Shown in pieces: positions 24,459 to 38,400 of a stretch of 64,000 nt of DNA. How positions within the stretch are numbered: the first letter of the stretch is position 1; every line of letters starts with the position of its first letter. The notes beneath the pieces were generated by a model. That model made no database searches. It worked only from the letters and a program-made list of their open reading frames with translations, and was not told the DNA's origin. Made by a program: the position numbers and the translations under genes. Origin of the DNA: Lumnitzera littorea (taxonomy: Eukaryota; Streptophyta; Magnoliopsida; Myrtales; Combretaceae); contig JAMXBB010000007.1 of assembly GCA_024138015.1 (NCBI GenBank), positions 66,656,421-66,720,420 of the forward strand. The letters run 5' to 3'.

Positions 24459-25382
24459 CAAATATTTGAGGGTTTTTTGACTAACTCGATTACCTGGTCT
24501 ACCCTGTATATAACTAATAGCCCAGTTGACTAAGTTAAGCTCTTGGTTGAATGTGAAATATCTCAATTCATTTTTTTCCTAGTTTTTTTTTTTCATAATT
24601 TATGATTTCAAACTCTAGATCCTTATTAAGTTGATTCTAGATCATATTTTTACATTTATTCCATGCTCTTAACTAAGTTCTGTCAACAATTTTATAGTTA
24701 TCTCCTATTACTTGTTATATCTTTTAATTTCTTATTACCTAATATTTTGAGGAAAAAGCTCATTCTTCTTATTAAATAAACTCTTATGATTGAAAAATTA
24801 TCTTCTAATCTTCACTTTAGAATTAAAACCTAAAGGTAGAGTAAGTGATGGATCTAAAATGAAAATAAGGTTGGAATAATAACCTTAAGATTAAGAGCAA
24901 GGAAATTTGAAATGTATCACAATACTCTATTCATATTTCTTTTATCTAAGATCATGCCCTTTAATATATAAATAAACTTTGTTAGAAATCCATTAATAAA
25001 TTGTTACTAATTAATATTGGATGCTATGTCTTAACACACCAAAGTAATTTATCTTTTTTCCTAAATTTGATTAAATGTCCCCTTCCTTGAGACCAACATA
25101 AAGGAAGCAATGTTAATCTTATCACTTTCCTTTAATTGACAAGAATATTATAATAGCAGAATAGAGAGATGAGACTTATCTTAGAATAGTGTGGCTGATT
25201 ATTGACCATCATACACATGTAAGCGGGAGCGAGGAAAAGAAAAGGAAAGAGGATCGAGGGGGGTGGTGGCGTAGGTTGATGTATGGAGCTTTAAGGTTTA
25301 GATTGTGGTGCCTAAGAAGAGGAGAAAAACAAAAAGAGGGAGAGTAGGGCTTGTTTTCAAATTTATAAAGAGAAATGAAAGA
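24459..25382. other. Intergenic AT-rich stretch
   Basis: Between element C and solo LTR G I see only stop-rich AT sequence with poly-T tracts near 24590. The part nearest G (about 25200-25382) is purine-rich and continues, once G is removed, into tataggagaaaaagggg at 29219. Confidence 0.5.
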
Positions 25383-25387
25383 GTTAG

Positions 25388-28300
25388 TATCACGACCCAA
25401 CAGTATCATTGTCGTGGTAGGTCACCGTATACCGTATAAAGGTCTATTATTAACCCCCTTGTTGATTGCAAGCCTTTCATATGACATACAAGACTCCTTC
25501 CACTATACGTTACTACCAGGCCCATAGATAAGTAATATAAAGTAATTTAACTAAGATTACTTTTATAATATAAATTAACTAATCACGTAGACTCGTAAGA
25601 CCTACACCAAAAGAATATTACAAATAAATGCAGTTTATAAGGGAACTTGATTAGAAATTTTAATCTATGTTATAAACAAAAATGTAAAAGTAACTAGTTA
25701 TCTATAAATCTATTATAAAATGCCCTCTTTGCTCTCTGATCGCTCCAACCCATCCTTACATAAGACTTACCATGAGCATACCTCGGCTTAGATTAACGAA
25801 GAGATTTTCTTGTATCAAAAGAAATCTATCGGGGTGTAAACTTAAGCTTAGTGAGATAAATACCTTCGTCAGTACCATATGGTAGAAATTTATTAGATGC
25901 ATAATCATATAAATGCATGAATAATTAGCATACCAAACAATATATGCAATGGCCTAAGAACTGCTTACGGCTTAAAATTACGCTCCCTGTAGTCGGGGTT
26001 TGGAGATAATTTAGCAACCCAAACCAAAATCTAGGTTCTAGACCTTGGGTTTTATTTCATTTGCACTATTGTGCTTAAGCCAAAACAAAACTGCACATAT
26101 ATATATGTATATGTATATGTATATACTTTCTTTACCGAATAACAAATCATATTTTTAAAATCCTCAGTCTAGTGGTGTAGTAGTCCCCGTAGTCCATAAA
26201 CACACGCCCTAAGCACAAGCCGCAAGACTCGGCCCCTCACCGATGGTTGGCGTCTCCCAGTGCTTAGTAAGCCTATCAGCTTAAGACAGAGAATTAATAA
26301 AAAGGATAACATAGCTAGTGCCTAATCTTGCAGGAGGCTCATCCTCCTATGAGTCCCTTCCTATCTTTTACATGAAGCAGCAATTAGTGTTATCCGAATG
26401 CAATTATGGGGAATGTATGATCCATTTAATTTCTTAATAGTATAAGTGATTAACTCGATTTTCAAGGTGGTTAGACAATTTCATTCCATATAATTGCATG
26501 TATAAATTATCACGAATAATTCCCATTATTATATGATTAACATGTCATCGCATTCATCCACAAATTCATATACATGCATTTCCCATATCCCACAAGCATC
26601 CAAATTTATATATATATAAGTTTAGGTGCATCTATTCTATAAGCAAAATCAAGTAAAGAGTCATCGGGAATTTACTCACTCCGCCATGTGGTCAGTCAAA
26701 GTATCTGGGGGCAAATCGTCTCTGTACGTGGTGTCCCCTAATCAATGAAATTATAATACTATAAGGAATTGATATAAACTTAGGATATTAAGCTAAAATT
26801 CCTTAAGTTATACTCTTGACTAGTTTTCGTATCTTTTCCCAATTTTACTTAAAAGTTCAATCGCGTATAACTTTTTTGTTTTAAATCCGATTTTTACTAT
26901 CTTATAGTCAATCTTCATCATTTTTTAGTGTACTTTAACATGGTGAGGTTAGATTTTTGAAATGAGGCATGCAAATATACTCATGGGTCAGAACAGTAGT
27001 GATTCTCATGTTTTGGAGTGCTTTTGGGCTTTGTTTGGTAAATGGGCTTTTTGGTAACTTGAGAAATTCTTTGACCTTAGTCTTGAGATTTTATCCTAAG
27101 CTCAAAATACTCCTTGAGGTTAGATTTATAACTTTGATTTATATTTCTAAGGCTAACAACCACTTCATAGGCTCTTTAGTGGGCTTAAGTTGTCAAATGG
27201 GCTTGTTTTTGGTTTAACTCAAAGATGGTCACTTTCTTGGGCTTAGAGAGTGTTTTGTGGGCTTCTTGAAAGTCTTAAAACAACTCTTATGGATGTGTCA
27301 AGTTGCTGGTCAGAAATTTAAGCGTGGTTCAACTTAACATTTGAGGCCCGTTTTGGAAGTTTTAAGCTTGGTTTTAAGTTTTAAGCTTAATATACTTATC
27401 ATACTTGCCTTGGTTGGTCTTTTTACTTTGTTTACTTACCTTTATCACATTTTTAAGTGTCTTTTAAGGATGTTCCAAATCTGGTCAGTTTATATATGAG
27501 GGCTTCCAACTTGGTTTTCTAACTTATTTCATCATTTCCTTAAGTTTAGGTGTTAGATCATGAACTTAAACTACTTGTATTCAAATCTTAACTTGAATTT
27601 TCTTCCGTGGGATGATTCTTTAGCTCATGCTTTATACAAAAAATAGAAGATCTCATACTTATTATAACTTCCATATCATAGCTCATGTCATACAAAGTTG
27701 GTTTCTTCATAAAACTTCATGTGACGGATTTTTCCTTAATCTAAGTCTAGATTTAAGCATGTTTAGCTTAATGGAAATAAAATCAACACCCAAATGATCT
27801 TTAAATCCTCATGTCCAATATGTTCATCTTTCATTCAAGTCCTTGTTTCAAGATTTTTTCAACTTAAAATCTTTCATTCAAAATGTTAAACAAGTATCTT
27901 TACAAAACATTAACTTTACATGCTCATATTTCAACTTCATGCAAGGGTTTTATGAGTTTGTTTCTTAGGATAGTCTTTGATGTTATAATAACTTATAAAC
28001 ATACTCATCTCTTCAAGAAATCAAAGTCTCCTAACATGAACACTAACCTACTAACACAAGAAACACTTATTTGTCCTTAAAGCAAAGTATGGTGGTTATG
28101 CACAAAGGTTCTACTTAAGCTCTTAACCTTACTTCCTTCTTTTGCACCTTTTTGGAAACCCGAGTTGTTTGATCCTTTAGAGTAGGGTTTGTGGAAGGTT
28201 CTAAGGGTTTTAAAGGAGCTTAGATGTTGGAAGGAAATGACACAAGAAAAGAAAATGAAAGTGCCGTGAATGGAGCTTGGAAAATGGTGGCAAAGTTGAT

Positions 28301-29203
28301 TTTGTGCGGCTTAAGTGTTCCCACTTCTTGGGTTGGTTTCCAATGAGAGAAAATGGAAGTGAAAATGAAATTGAAAGTGAGAGGAACGAGGAAAAGAGTA
28401 GTTGGGGAATGGGAGTGAATGTGTGTTTAAGAAGTCTTGAAATTGTTGTCTTGTAATTTACACAAAAGACAACAATTGCAACTATTGATGATGTAAGCAT
28501 TAAGGAGTGAATAGTGGTGTGTAAGAGGAAGTGATTGATGGATGAAAGACAAGAGCATGGCACCCCCCCCACCCCCCCCCCCCCCCCTTTCTTGCTTGTT
28601 CAAACTGGCCATGGAGTGTCCTTTGAGGTCATAGAATTGTCTTGTCTCATTTAATGAAGTTAAGCATGTGAAATCTTGTGAAAATTTATCCATATGTAGT
28701 ATAAGTGAAGGGGTGATAAGAAAAGTGTCTTATCACTAGATTTTGATAAGTTATCAATTGATAAATGATTCTAACTTTCAATTGATAAGTCGTTTAAAGT
28801 GATTGGTTGGTTTACTTATTTATATGTAAGGCTTAGATATAAAGATAAGGGCATGGTTTTATAGGAAATTGTTTTAAGATTTTCATCTTGCATTATCTTG
28901 TAATTTATGATTTGATTCTTATAAAATTGTGAAATTTTCTAAAGTTAAATGAAATTATTCAAATTAAATTATCGATTAGTCACTTAGGGTTAAAATTTCT
29001 TAATTGTTTTAGGGTTTAGGGTTTTAAGTAACTTTAGAGCTCATAGTTCTTCAAGCTTAGGTTTTATCGATAATTGGTTTTTGAATTGAAAAAATTTAAT
29101 TTGTTTATAAATGTAAACTTAAATTTTTAGTTTTGTTGATTTTTGAGAACGTTTAGAAAGTACTTTTAATCAAATCATAAGCCTGCTAAAAGTAAGATTT
29201 ACA
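25388..29203 (+). mobile_element. Solo LTR G (3.8 kb, Tekay/Del-like)
   Basis: It begins TATCACGACCC (TG changed to TA) and ends gatttaCA, flanked by a perfect 5-bp duplication GTTAG at 25383-25387 and 29204-29208. No internal LTR pair or coding region exists, so it is read as a solo LTR. Its start matches the common long-LTR start TGTCACGACCC. A cttagtgagata motif lies about 460 bases in, and a TTTAGGG-rich tail lies about 200 bases before the end. The short open frames inside (for example 26969-27217 and 28210-28693) show no conserved features. Confidence 0.8.
28563..28587. repeat. Poly-C tract within solo LTR G
   Basis: Eight C, one A, then sixteen C. This is the longest homopolymer of C in an otherwise AT-rich window and a likely sequencing and replication slippage site. 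Confidence 0.95.
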
Positions 29204-29208
29204 GTTAG

Positions 29209-30540
29209 CCTCTTATTTATAGGAGAAAAAGGGGGATAATTATTTATTTGCTTCATTCTAGCAAATTAAGATATGAAATTGGAAGAATTTTCTAACTTTT
29301 ACAACCTATTTACTTAGAGATAATGGAATAGATAGGGAACATGAAAATTATATTTTGAGAATGACTATTACGAGGAATAGGTTAGGAATTTCTATTCAAG
29401 TATTTACTTCTTGTAAATTTTTATTATAAAGAATACTCATCCTAACGTTTATTTCAATTCATTAATTGCATTATTAAGTTGCAAAGGCATATATATATAT
29501 ATATATATAAACTATTTTCCCTCTATTTAGTCATTTTAGAAAATAACCAAAATTTATCTAGTTATTTTAAAGAGGGTGCAATAGTCATAATATTTAAACT
29601 TTTTATTACCTATGTAGAGGGAATAAATAGTCCTCCTTTTATGAGGTAATATTTATTCATAATGGAATGTGAACATAAAAGCACTAAGAGCTATAATTTT
29701 TCCCCATTTTCCCAAGACAATTGAGAGGGAATAGTTATCTATTCTCTTTTTATTACCTCCAAATAAATTGTTTGTTATAGTAGTTTTTGTTTTTACCATA
29801 CATCATACTTGATCTCTTTTTTTATAGTTACATGCATGGTTAACATGGTGGGTGCATGTCCATCCAGTAATATTTAATGCCTTCTACGGTATTTTAAATA
29901 TAGTTAAGACAACATATTCAAATATTGGCATTCATATTGTATTTGAAAATGGAATAGATCATTTACTAATTGCATAATCTTTTACATGTTAGACTTCAAA
30001 AAATAAATTAGAAATATATATATATATAGATAGATAGATAAATATAGTGCAGATGGATGAGAAAGATGAATCCAAAGAAATTTTGATATTAGATAAAATT
30101 AAACAAACGAGCAATATCTTGAAACTACTCTTACTTAGAGCTATGGTGATTATGTTCTTACAAGTGCAGATTTTTTTATATCCCTTTTTGGAGCAATGTC
30201 ATATTCCCCATCTGAATTATACTAACTTTTCAATTTTATACCGAAAATTCTAATTTGTGAGATTATACGGCTAATTTATAAATTACTTACAATATTACTA
30301 TCCCATGAAATTTCGTTAGTGGCCATCATTGTGAAAACTAGCCGCAACCAAACTTGAAATGACACATTAGACGCCAACGTGTGGAGTTAGTATTTTATTA
30401 TATTTTAAATATCCTAAAGTACACTAAACTAAAGTTACTAAGAAAAACAACAATAAACTTCATCTTTAATCTTCAAACCTTATCTACAGCTACACTTACC
30501 TTTACCTCGAAGCAAGAGGTCCTATCGTCACTAGTAGAAA
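29209..30540. other. AT-rich intergenic region with TA microsatellites
   Basis: No gene is seen. Open frames at 30047-30253 and 30381-30569 have plausible length but no motif and atypical composition, so I do not call them. Confidence 0.5.
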
Positions 30541-30768
30541 TCCAATGGACGCTGAGGACGACACCTTAGAAAAGATGGAGAGCGCATATAAGAAGAAGGA
30601 AAATAACTAAACAAACCCAAACATAATAAAACAAAACTAAAAATAAGTTTAGGGAATTGAAGAAGAAAGGCCCTTTATTTCTAATTGAAAATAGTAATAG
30701 ATATTTATTGACATTCATAAATGATTAATTTTATCTAATAACCATATTCACACCTACCCCTCTTTAGA
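30541..30768. repeat. Host repeat X, left copy
   Basis: This ~230-bp block (caatggacgctgaggacg... to cctctttaga) is repeated at about 43090-43318. It is the left part of the site where element D inserted. Its partner segment Y lies on the other side of D. Confidence 0.8.
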
Positions 30769-30771
30769 TGA

Positions 30772-33700
30772 TGCGTCTCCGAGGTCGCATATACGGAGAA
30801 TCACTATAATGAGCAATAAAAGTAAAAGAATGGGTTAAAACTGTGAGCAACCTATGAATATGAAACACCACAAACTCACATGGCCTAATTCCACCGCTTG
30901 ATATGACATACGGATTAAGAATTAAGAGGCTCGCCCCTAACTCTTACCAAAGAAGCTAGATAAGAGCTAAGAGAGAGAGATAACACAAGGGTTACTCTTG
31001 CAAGGAAATTCTGCATTCAATACGAATATGATCATTGTCTACATTATAATTAAGTTAGGCTTATATATGGCCTCTTTAAGGTTATATAAAAAAGGAAAAG
31101 ACAAAAGGGTAAGATACAAAAGAGATTCCTAGTACATGCTAAAAGGGAAAAAAATGACAAAATAAAATATAGTGTACAGAAGAAAGTATCATTTTGGAAT
31201 GTTGTGGTGGAGGATACGTGTCACCTAAAGGTTAGTGAGCTTAAGTGTAGTATGCTCGATTGCTCTTATGGAGATGAAGTCTTTGGTAGCTTGGCTAGCT
31301 TAGTATCTACTCGGAACCGTTTAGCATAGGTTGGGATAGGATTAGATGAATTGTTTGACCTGATTTAAATCAGGTCGAAGCTTAGATGTTGCCCTAGGGT
31401 TCCAAATCCCTTGAATTTAGGGCGTTGAGCTACGTCAGTGAAATTAAGAGAAAATTCATGAGTAGGCCACAAAAATTAGGGGAAATTATTTCGTGAAGTT
31501 AGGTCACTAAGATAATAGGTATATGTGAAATAATCAAATAAAGTCTCAAGTTAACTGAAGTTGAAGTCGTTTAAAAAGTGAAGCTCGTGACTAGGCTCAG
31601 AATATTATTTAAAGCGATATATGCTTAGCAAATATGATTTATACATTAAAAATATATTAATTAGAAAGGATTGTGATATGGAATAGAGCCTTGTAGAAGC
31701 TTACAGATACACATAATGCATACAAAATATCTAAAGAATAAATGAATTAATTAATTAAAAGGTGGTTTGGGAAAAAGTGTGTTGCAAATGGTTTTTTGCC
31801 TTCTAAACAAGAGGTAGCTTAAGATTTGGGAAACTAAAATAAGGATAGCACATGGTTTTGAATTGCAAAATAAGGGGAATTAGTGGTTTTGGAATGTGTT
31901 TTCTAAAACCACCTGACACTTGGCAATCTTATCCCTCACCAAATGCACTACCAAAACCTTAACTCTCTTTATTTTATAATCTTTGGCTAGATTTCATTCT
32001 AGGTTAATTTAGGGAGCCATTTTAGAATGTTAGTGAAAATTGAGAAAAATAGGAAAATTGAGGCATGAATATGGGCATCTGCAGAACTCGAAGCAAACGA
32101 TAGCCTAGAATGAGTGGCCATTACCACTAGGCTCCAAAACCAATGCTTAGAGTGGTTGACACACCCTTGTTAGTGCTTGGTAGTTGGAGCATGCAATGAT
32201 GGTGAGTCTCGGTTTTTACTCAATTTTTGATAAATTGCTAAAAATAGCAAATTTGATGAAAAATTATGAAAATTTGTATCCCTTGGTTATTTTTAGTGTA
32301 ATTTCATGGGAAAATGTCAATTTCTTAAAATATGCATAACTTATATATCTCTCTTAAGAAACATGCCATTTTAAGCTAATTTTCAATTTGATTTTTGAAG
32401 AGTAAACAATGTTGTTTCAAGCTCAAACTTTTTTTATAGACTTCCTGTAATGTTTATTTCATGTTATGTCAAAAGTTCTCCAAAATTAGCTTGGTAGACT
32501 TTTGTTAATTTTGATTTTCTAAAAATTGCTAAATTTGGAATATTCAGTAAATTAATAGATTTCTAAGTATATTAGTCAAATCTGACTTCTATTCATATTT
32601 TTTGTCTTAAAATAATTTTTTACATGGTTGTATGAGTTTTTGGAAGAAAAAGGGGTCAAAAATGTGATATATTGCATTTTTACATGGTTAAAAGTGTCAT
32701 TTTTTAGAATCAGAACGACCATGTGTTGGAAAACGAACATGTACAGGTTGTTGAAAAATTGTCCAACTATGGAATATGATCTTTGGAGTGGTTTTACTAC
32801 TGTACATATCCAAAACTTGGTGTATCTTAATGGTTACATAGAATCTTAACAAGTTTAGTCGTTAACTGACTTTGTAGAAGGTTTTATAGAGTGTTGTCTA
32901 TGATTAGGCAAAGAAAAAGACTTATAATAAAATATAATATAATGAGGACTTTAATGAGATAGTTGGTGGAAGCTTTTATAGAAGGTTCCTTGGTGAGATA
33001 TAAAGCAGGAACTAAAGGTAAAAAAAAAGGAGTAGAAGCTTAAGTAGAAGTTTCTCTGACTATGAATCTTATGATTAGCCTTAAATAGAAGCTTGAGTAG
33101 AAGCTTCTGAGACCAATAATCCTTAAAATTAAATCCAAGTAGAAGGTATTGTTAATGAAACAGATGATGACTCTACCTTAGTAGAAGGTTGTGTAGAAAG
33201 TAAGGGCCTTAACAAAATGATCATGTATAAGGTTGTATAGAAGGTCCTAAGCACCAAAGTAGTATTATTATCTAAGCACCTAAGGTGCCCATCCTTAACT
33301 TTTAAAGATACCCCAAGATCAATTAAATCACCCATATAGCTTAAACAAAAACTAAAATATGAATCTTAATTATAAGTTACTAGGATAACTTAGAACCTAA
33401 AGAGGATGATCAACACGAGGAGCGCTAGCTTTAGGTAAGTGGATATTGTATGTTTAAGGAGTAGACTTTTGTCTACTTGTTAGGTTGCAAGCTAGTGTAG
33501 TTCTACTATAATATGCTTGGTTGTCTGGGTTCAATGCTAAATCTTGGAAATGTTGCTTACTAGATATGTGATGTTTGTGTACTTGGTTGGTTGAACTTGT
33601 TTTTGTACTTAGTTGACTGAACATAGTCGTGAAGCTTAATTGCATTGTTTGCTTATTATGTAAGAAATTACTAAGACATACTTTGACCTTAGAAAATACT

Positions 33701-34991
33701 AAGAAAGCGGTTCAACCTTCAAGGTGTTCGCTTAAGCAAATCTGATGCAAGGTTATATTTTATAATGATGAAGTACACCAAAGAAAGACTGGGTTAACTA
33801 AATAACATATGATAAGATACTCGAATGTGTTGCTTGAAAACTATGCTTGGTGTCATGCTAACTTATTCCTTGGTGCATTCATGGCATAGCATAGCATGAA
33901 AAAGACCTCCAAGTCAAATGTTTTTCTAAACAAGTACTTGGTTTTGAAAAAGCTTCGGTTCTCTTAGTTTTGAAAAGCTTGGTTTTGAAGCATATAGAAT
34001 TGCATTTGCTTAAACCCTTCGACTACTCCTTGTGTTGATTGTAACTCAGAATTTAGGAGTTCTACTCCTAAGTAGCTCTTTGTTGCCCATTTGATCCCTA
34101 GATATTGTATAGATGCTCAGTTGAGTCCATTAATTGGATGAAAAGCCTAAAAGCTCAGAATGCTTGGAATTTGGAAACCAGGATATTGGTACCAATGCAT
34201 TAGCTCACGTGCATAAGCATGGTATGTATTTCTACATTACCAAACTCAGCTTGGTACTATTTGTTGTGTGACTAATGTATCCATGTACTAGCTTAATTTT
34301 TGTTTTTCGGATATGTCTTATGTTATGCTATGTTTGTTATCTACTCTCACTCAGTTTATAGTGAACTAAGCGGATGTGTATTGTATCCGTAGGTTAAGGC
34401 GAAGTGTAGGAGGGGCACTACTATCACTACAGAGGAAGATTTTGAGAGTACCTAGGCTAGAGTCAGTCGCTTTGAAGGACTTTTATTTTTTATGATACAC
34501 TTAGATAGCCATTATATGTAAATGTTGAAAAGCAAAAAAGGGTTTGAAAGACTATGACTTTAGTTTGTACAAAATTTTAAATATGTGAAGTATCATTTGT
34601 AAGGCTAAACTCAATTAAAACCCCTAATTATATATATATATCTATATGTATATGTATATATAGCCTTATCTTCTGGTTTATTGTAGGTTAGTTTGTAAGT
34701 GTTACATTCTGGGCTAAGATAGGATGTGACAAATGCTAGACTTGATCAATAGTCATGTTAGGTCGGATAATCAGATTGATCCAATTAACTAGGAGCTTGG
34801 TGCTTGTCAATTCGGGGGCTACCTAGGTTATGATCAATCCTTAGCTCTTTAGGGGGTTGAAGTGCAACAGACCCTAGTCATAGATGGAATCTCCATCTCT
34901 AAGTGGTTCTCGAACTAGGATATATCGGGTGAGTCCTTGAAGTCCCCTAGCTTAGCTGCTGGTGATAGGATTGTGATATTGATTCCAATCA
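30772..34991 (-). repeat. Element D 3' LTR, interrupted by solo LTR E
   Basis: It reads from TGATTGGAATC (ending at 34991) to ggagacgCA (ending at 30772). Removing E and its duplication leaves about 870 bp, homologous to 42270-42923. Its start is homologous to that of the A, B and C LTRs. A TATA-like catatataagcc lies at 31059-31070 (reverse strand). Confidence 0.85.
31390..34731 (-). mobile_element. Solo LTR E (3.3 kb) inserted in element D LTR
   Basis: On the plus strand it runs from TGCCCTAGGG to gatgtgACA. The 5-bp duplication is imperfect: GATGT at 31385-31389 and AATGC at 34732-34736, each one change from AATGT in the uninterrupted 5' LTR of D. That gives a direct empty-site comparison. 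In minus orientation it starts TGTCACATCC, like other giant LTRs, and carries actgagtgagagt about 380 bases in. There is no coding region. Confidence 0.8.
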
Positions 34992-35473
34992 ACTTATTAG
35001 GGGTTGGAAGGATTTGACCTCAAATCTGTGTAGTCTTCTTTGATTTGTTCTTCTTTGGACCTTGTTTCTACTGTGTCTGGCTAATGTGGGAGTAGGTTGG
35101 ATATGTTAAAAGTGGAAGAGACACCATAGTTCTTAGGTAGCTTGACTTGGTAGGAGTTGTAATTGATCTTCTTTAATACCTTGAATGAACTATTAGTTGA
35201 GTAGAAAGTTTGTTCCTTTTTAGGTGTAGGAATCTTTCTCGGTTAAGGTAGATCCATATTAGGTTACCTAGATTGAAGGAAGTAGTTTGGTGGCTACGAC
35301 TACTTATCTCTTGCTATCTTTCATTGAACTTAATGATCTTCTTAACTACATGCTAGTGTAGTTTGTATAGTCCTTGGCTCAATCGACTCTAGATTGGCTT
35401 TCTTTGGAAGCTATAGGGGTGCCAATCATATCAAGTTGGATGGTTGGGTTAAGGCCATAAATGACCTTGAAGG
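34992..35473 (-). pseudogene. Element D integrase C-terminal part
   Basis: Read on the minus strand, PFKVIYGLNPTIQLDMIGTPIA is directly collinear with element B (DMIGTPIA near 21995-22015). GPY/F-region remnants and a PPT-adjacent segment follow, next to the LTR. It joins exactly to 39125 once F is removed (HSNIGKR then PFKVIYGL). Confidence 0.8.
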
Positions 35474-35478
35474 GTCTC

Positions 35479-38400
35479 TATAAACCCCACGAATTTAACT
35501 TTTTAAGTATAGAAACAAACGTTTAAACTGTAGATGATTTTCCGAACTCAAAAGAGCCAGTAAGATTTAAAACCGATTAAAATCTCAATCCAAAACCTAA
35601 AGTGGATACGAAAAACCTTAAATTATCAATTGAATCCCTAACCAAATACGAAGACCCTAAAACCTCGAACCTTATCAAAACCCTAAGATGACAATCGAAA
35701 ATTTAATCGCGTAAGAATATATGAAACCCTAAATGTGTAAAAACATTAGAGATGGTGCCTTAAAGTAATAAGAACCCTAAAACCATAACTTTAAGGATAT
35801 AAAAGCACTAATTCACCATGATATACCCTAAAACCCTAATTGATAATATAATGCTTATATTTTGCCAAATCATTAGTAAAAGGTTAGAGATGACCCTCAT
35901 TCATGCTTATATGATTCGAATCCTCAAGTAATCCATTAGAAACTAAGATAATGAGTTATCGATTATATTTATCCCTTAAGTATGTGATTAGGATAGTCTC
36001 ACTTAGAGTTAGGGTTATAGTTGAAGATTAGGTTACATATAGTAAACTTTAATACCCAAATTAGTATTTTTTTGCACTTGTTATCCAAAGTAGTTTATCA
36101 AATGAGATATATAAGTTATAAAGACCTAAAGTAAGACCTCATCAACTACGTTTGCTAATCAATTCATCAAATACCTCATTTCCTGTTATTTCCTTCATTT
36201 TTCTCTTAATTTCCCTTAATCTCTACATTATGTACACAAAATTACATAAGCTTAAGGAGAGTTGACCAAGTCAACACTTTGAAAAGTCAACAAAAGACAA
36301 TAAGAGATAAGGAAAAATATCTTAACTTAATGATGGCTTTTCTTTTCTTCCTTTTTGATTTTTTTTCTCCTCCTTTTCTCTTCAATTGCCATCCACAATT
36401 TCTCCCCTCTAGGTCCCACCATTTGCCTTCTTCCATAATGAAAAACAAAACAAAAGAAACAAAACATAGATCCCCCTCCATTGCCGTGAGCTTTCCCCTT
36501 CCCTTTCACTTTCATTTCTTTACTTTTGCCTCCTTAAATTCAACACATCTAAAGGTATGTACTTAACTTACTTTATGTTGGTTTATGTTATTCATTAGTT
36601 AGTTAATTAGGTAGATTAGATAAGTAGTTATGTGTTTAGTTTTGCCTTGAAGAAAAGGGAGCAAAGTTCCTATCTTTAAGTGTAGGAATTAGGAATTATG
36701 AAAAAGAAGAAAGGAAGACATGAGTATATGCTTATAAGTATGTGCACATAAGGGAATACTAAAAGAATACATGTATGTAAACCTTTGTACATGAGTATTT
36801 ATCATGTACATAACTTGAATTAAGACTATATCTAGCTATATATGTGTATACTACACTAAATACATACATAAAAATACAAAAGAATGGAATTAAGAAGCTT
36901 TTCTTAAGGAAAAGATTAGGCATACGAATTTTTGTATAAAAATACGTATCCAACCGTATAGGTATATGAGTAGGTATACATGTATAAATATGGTATAAGT
37001 ATAAGTACATGTATAAGTATATGTTTAAGTATACTAGTATACATATAAGTATAGTAAAGGTATATGTACATAGTAGTTTAATTAAAGTATACATAAGACA
37101 TTAAGACATGACATAAGCATAAGGTGCAGCTTAGGTAATTAAATGATGAGGTGAGTGATGAGGTAAGCACATGATGACATAAGCCATGACATAAGCAAAA
37201 GATGACATAAGCAAATGATGATGTAAGCATGATATAAGCATAGATTATAAACTAAGAAAAGAAGAAGAGTGTATCATAATTAGAATCCCAAATTAGTAAA
37301 CCCTAATACACTTTCTAAATTGAATCATACTTAATTAAGTACATAAATTAATAATAGCAAAGTAAAAGCCCCTAAGTATAAGTCTAAATGGCTAATTAAA
37401 TCATTAACTGCTAAAATGGAACATAAAACTAGCCAATAGGAGTAATTAAACTTTAATAAGATAAAATGTCAATAAATTTAGCCCATATCGTAAAATACGG
37501 GTCTTAATGTCCAAAACAGACATTACCGTGTGAACATGCATTCGAAAACGATGGAAAACGATGAAAAACGACTATAAGTTCGCAAATATCGGAATCAGAA
37601 CAAAAAAATTACAAAATACATATAGGGAGCCTCATACCTTACTAATATAAGAAAATAGTTATTATTAATCTCATGGAGTATGGTAACCCTATATACACTA
37701 TACTCGGGTTATATTGGAGGAAATTAGATAAACTACAATAGACTTTTAGTTGACTAAGGAGTCTGAATTCTCAAAACACTTATAAGGTTTACCATTTTGA
37801 TTTAGGCGTTTGATATCGAGTCTTGGAAACCTTAAAGGCTTGGAGAATGAGCAATAATCCAGGTGAGGGAATTCTGATGACCTGCTACTTGCTTGTGCGT
37901 GTTATTTGTATGATGTTTTGTTGTTTGCTATTGCTTGTATGTTTGAATGACTGTTCTGTTTGTATGCCATCATCTGTGTGATCACTTTTTTTTAAGTTGA
38001 TAAATATAAATGTCTGACCTAAATAATCGGTTCTACTCGTCGCATGTCTATGACTTGGTAAAGGTATGAATGGAGAGTGCTAGCCTTGCAAAAATCTTAA
38101 GAAAAGTATTTTGGCAAAAGCTTTTTTAACCTTAAACAAATTTTTGCATAATCGCTGTAAGGGCTTGTGAAGCCATAAATAGTATTTTTAATGTTAAGGC
38201 AAAGCTAGCATGGGTTCTCTACTTGATAGCGAGAGGACTCGCTTTATTATGCCTGAAAGGCCTTGGTTATTTTTTGTTGCGAGAGGACTCGTATGTTTGT
38301 GCCCGAGGGGCCTTAGAGGGTGGATAGTCCTAGTTTGGACTCCCCCTATTTGGATTGAAATTCTTTTCTCGACTAGGGTAATAGTCGAGTTTTGCCTAGT

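Noticed and set aside
28210..28693. Overlapping minus-strand open frames of 120 and 88 codons, one with a glycine run
   Set aside because: They lie inside solo LTR G; the glycine run is the poly-C tract read in reverse and there are no conserved features.
35590..36010. Possible interstitial telomere from CCCTAAA units
   Set aside because: Units are scattered, not tandem, and recur at the same place in other solo LTRs, so they belong to the LTR.
36279..36566. 95-codon plus-strand open frame with a hydrophobic stretch resembling a signal peptide
   Set aside because: It is inside solo LTR F, in a T/C-rich low-complexity tract; hydrophobicity follows from composition.
36759..37094. 111-codon minus-strand frame rich in Y and I
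   Set aside because: It arises from repeated tatgtat/gtataag words inside solo LTR F.
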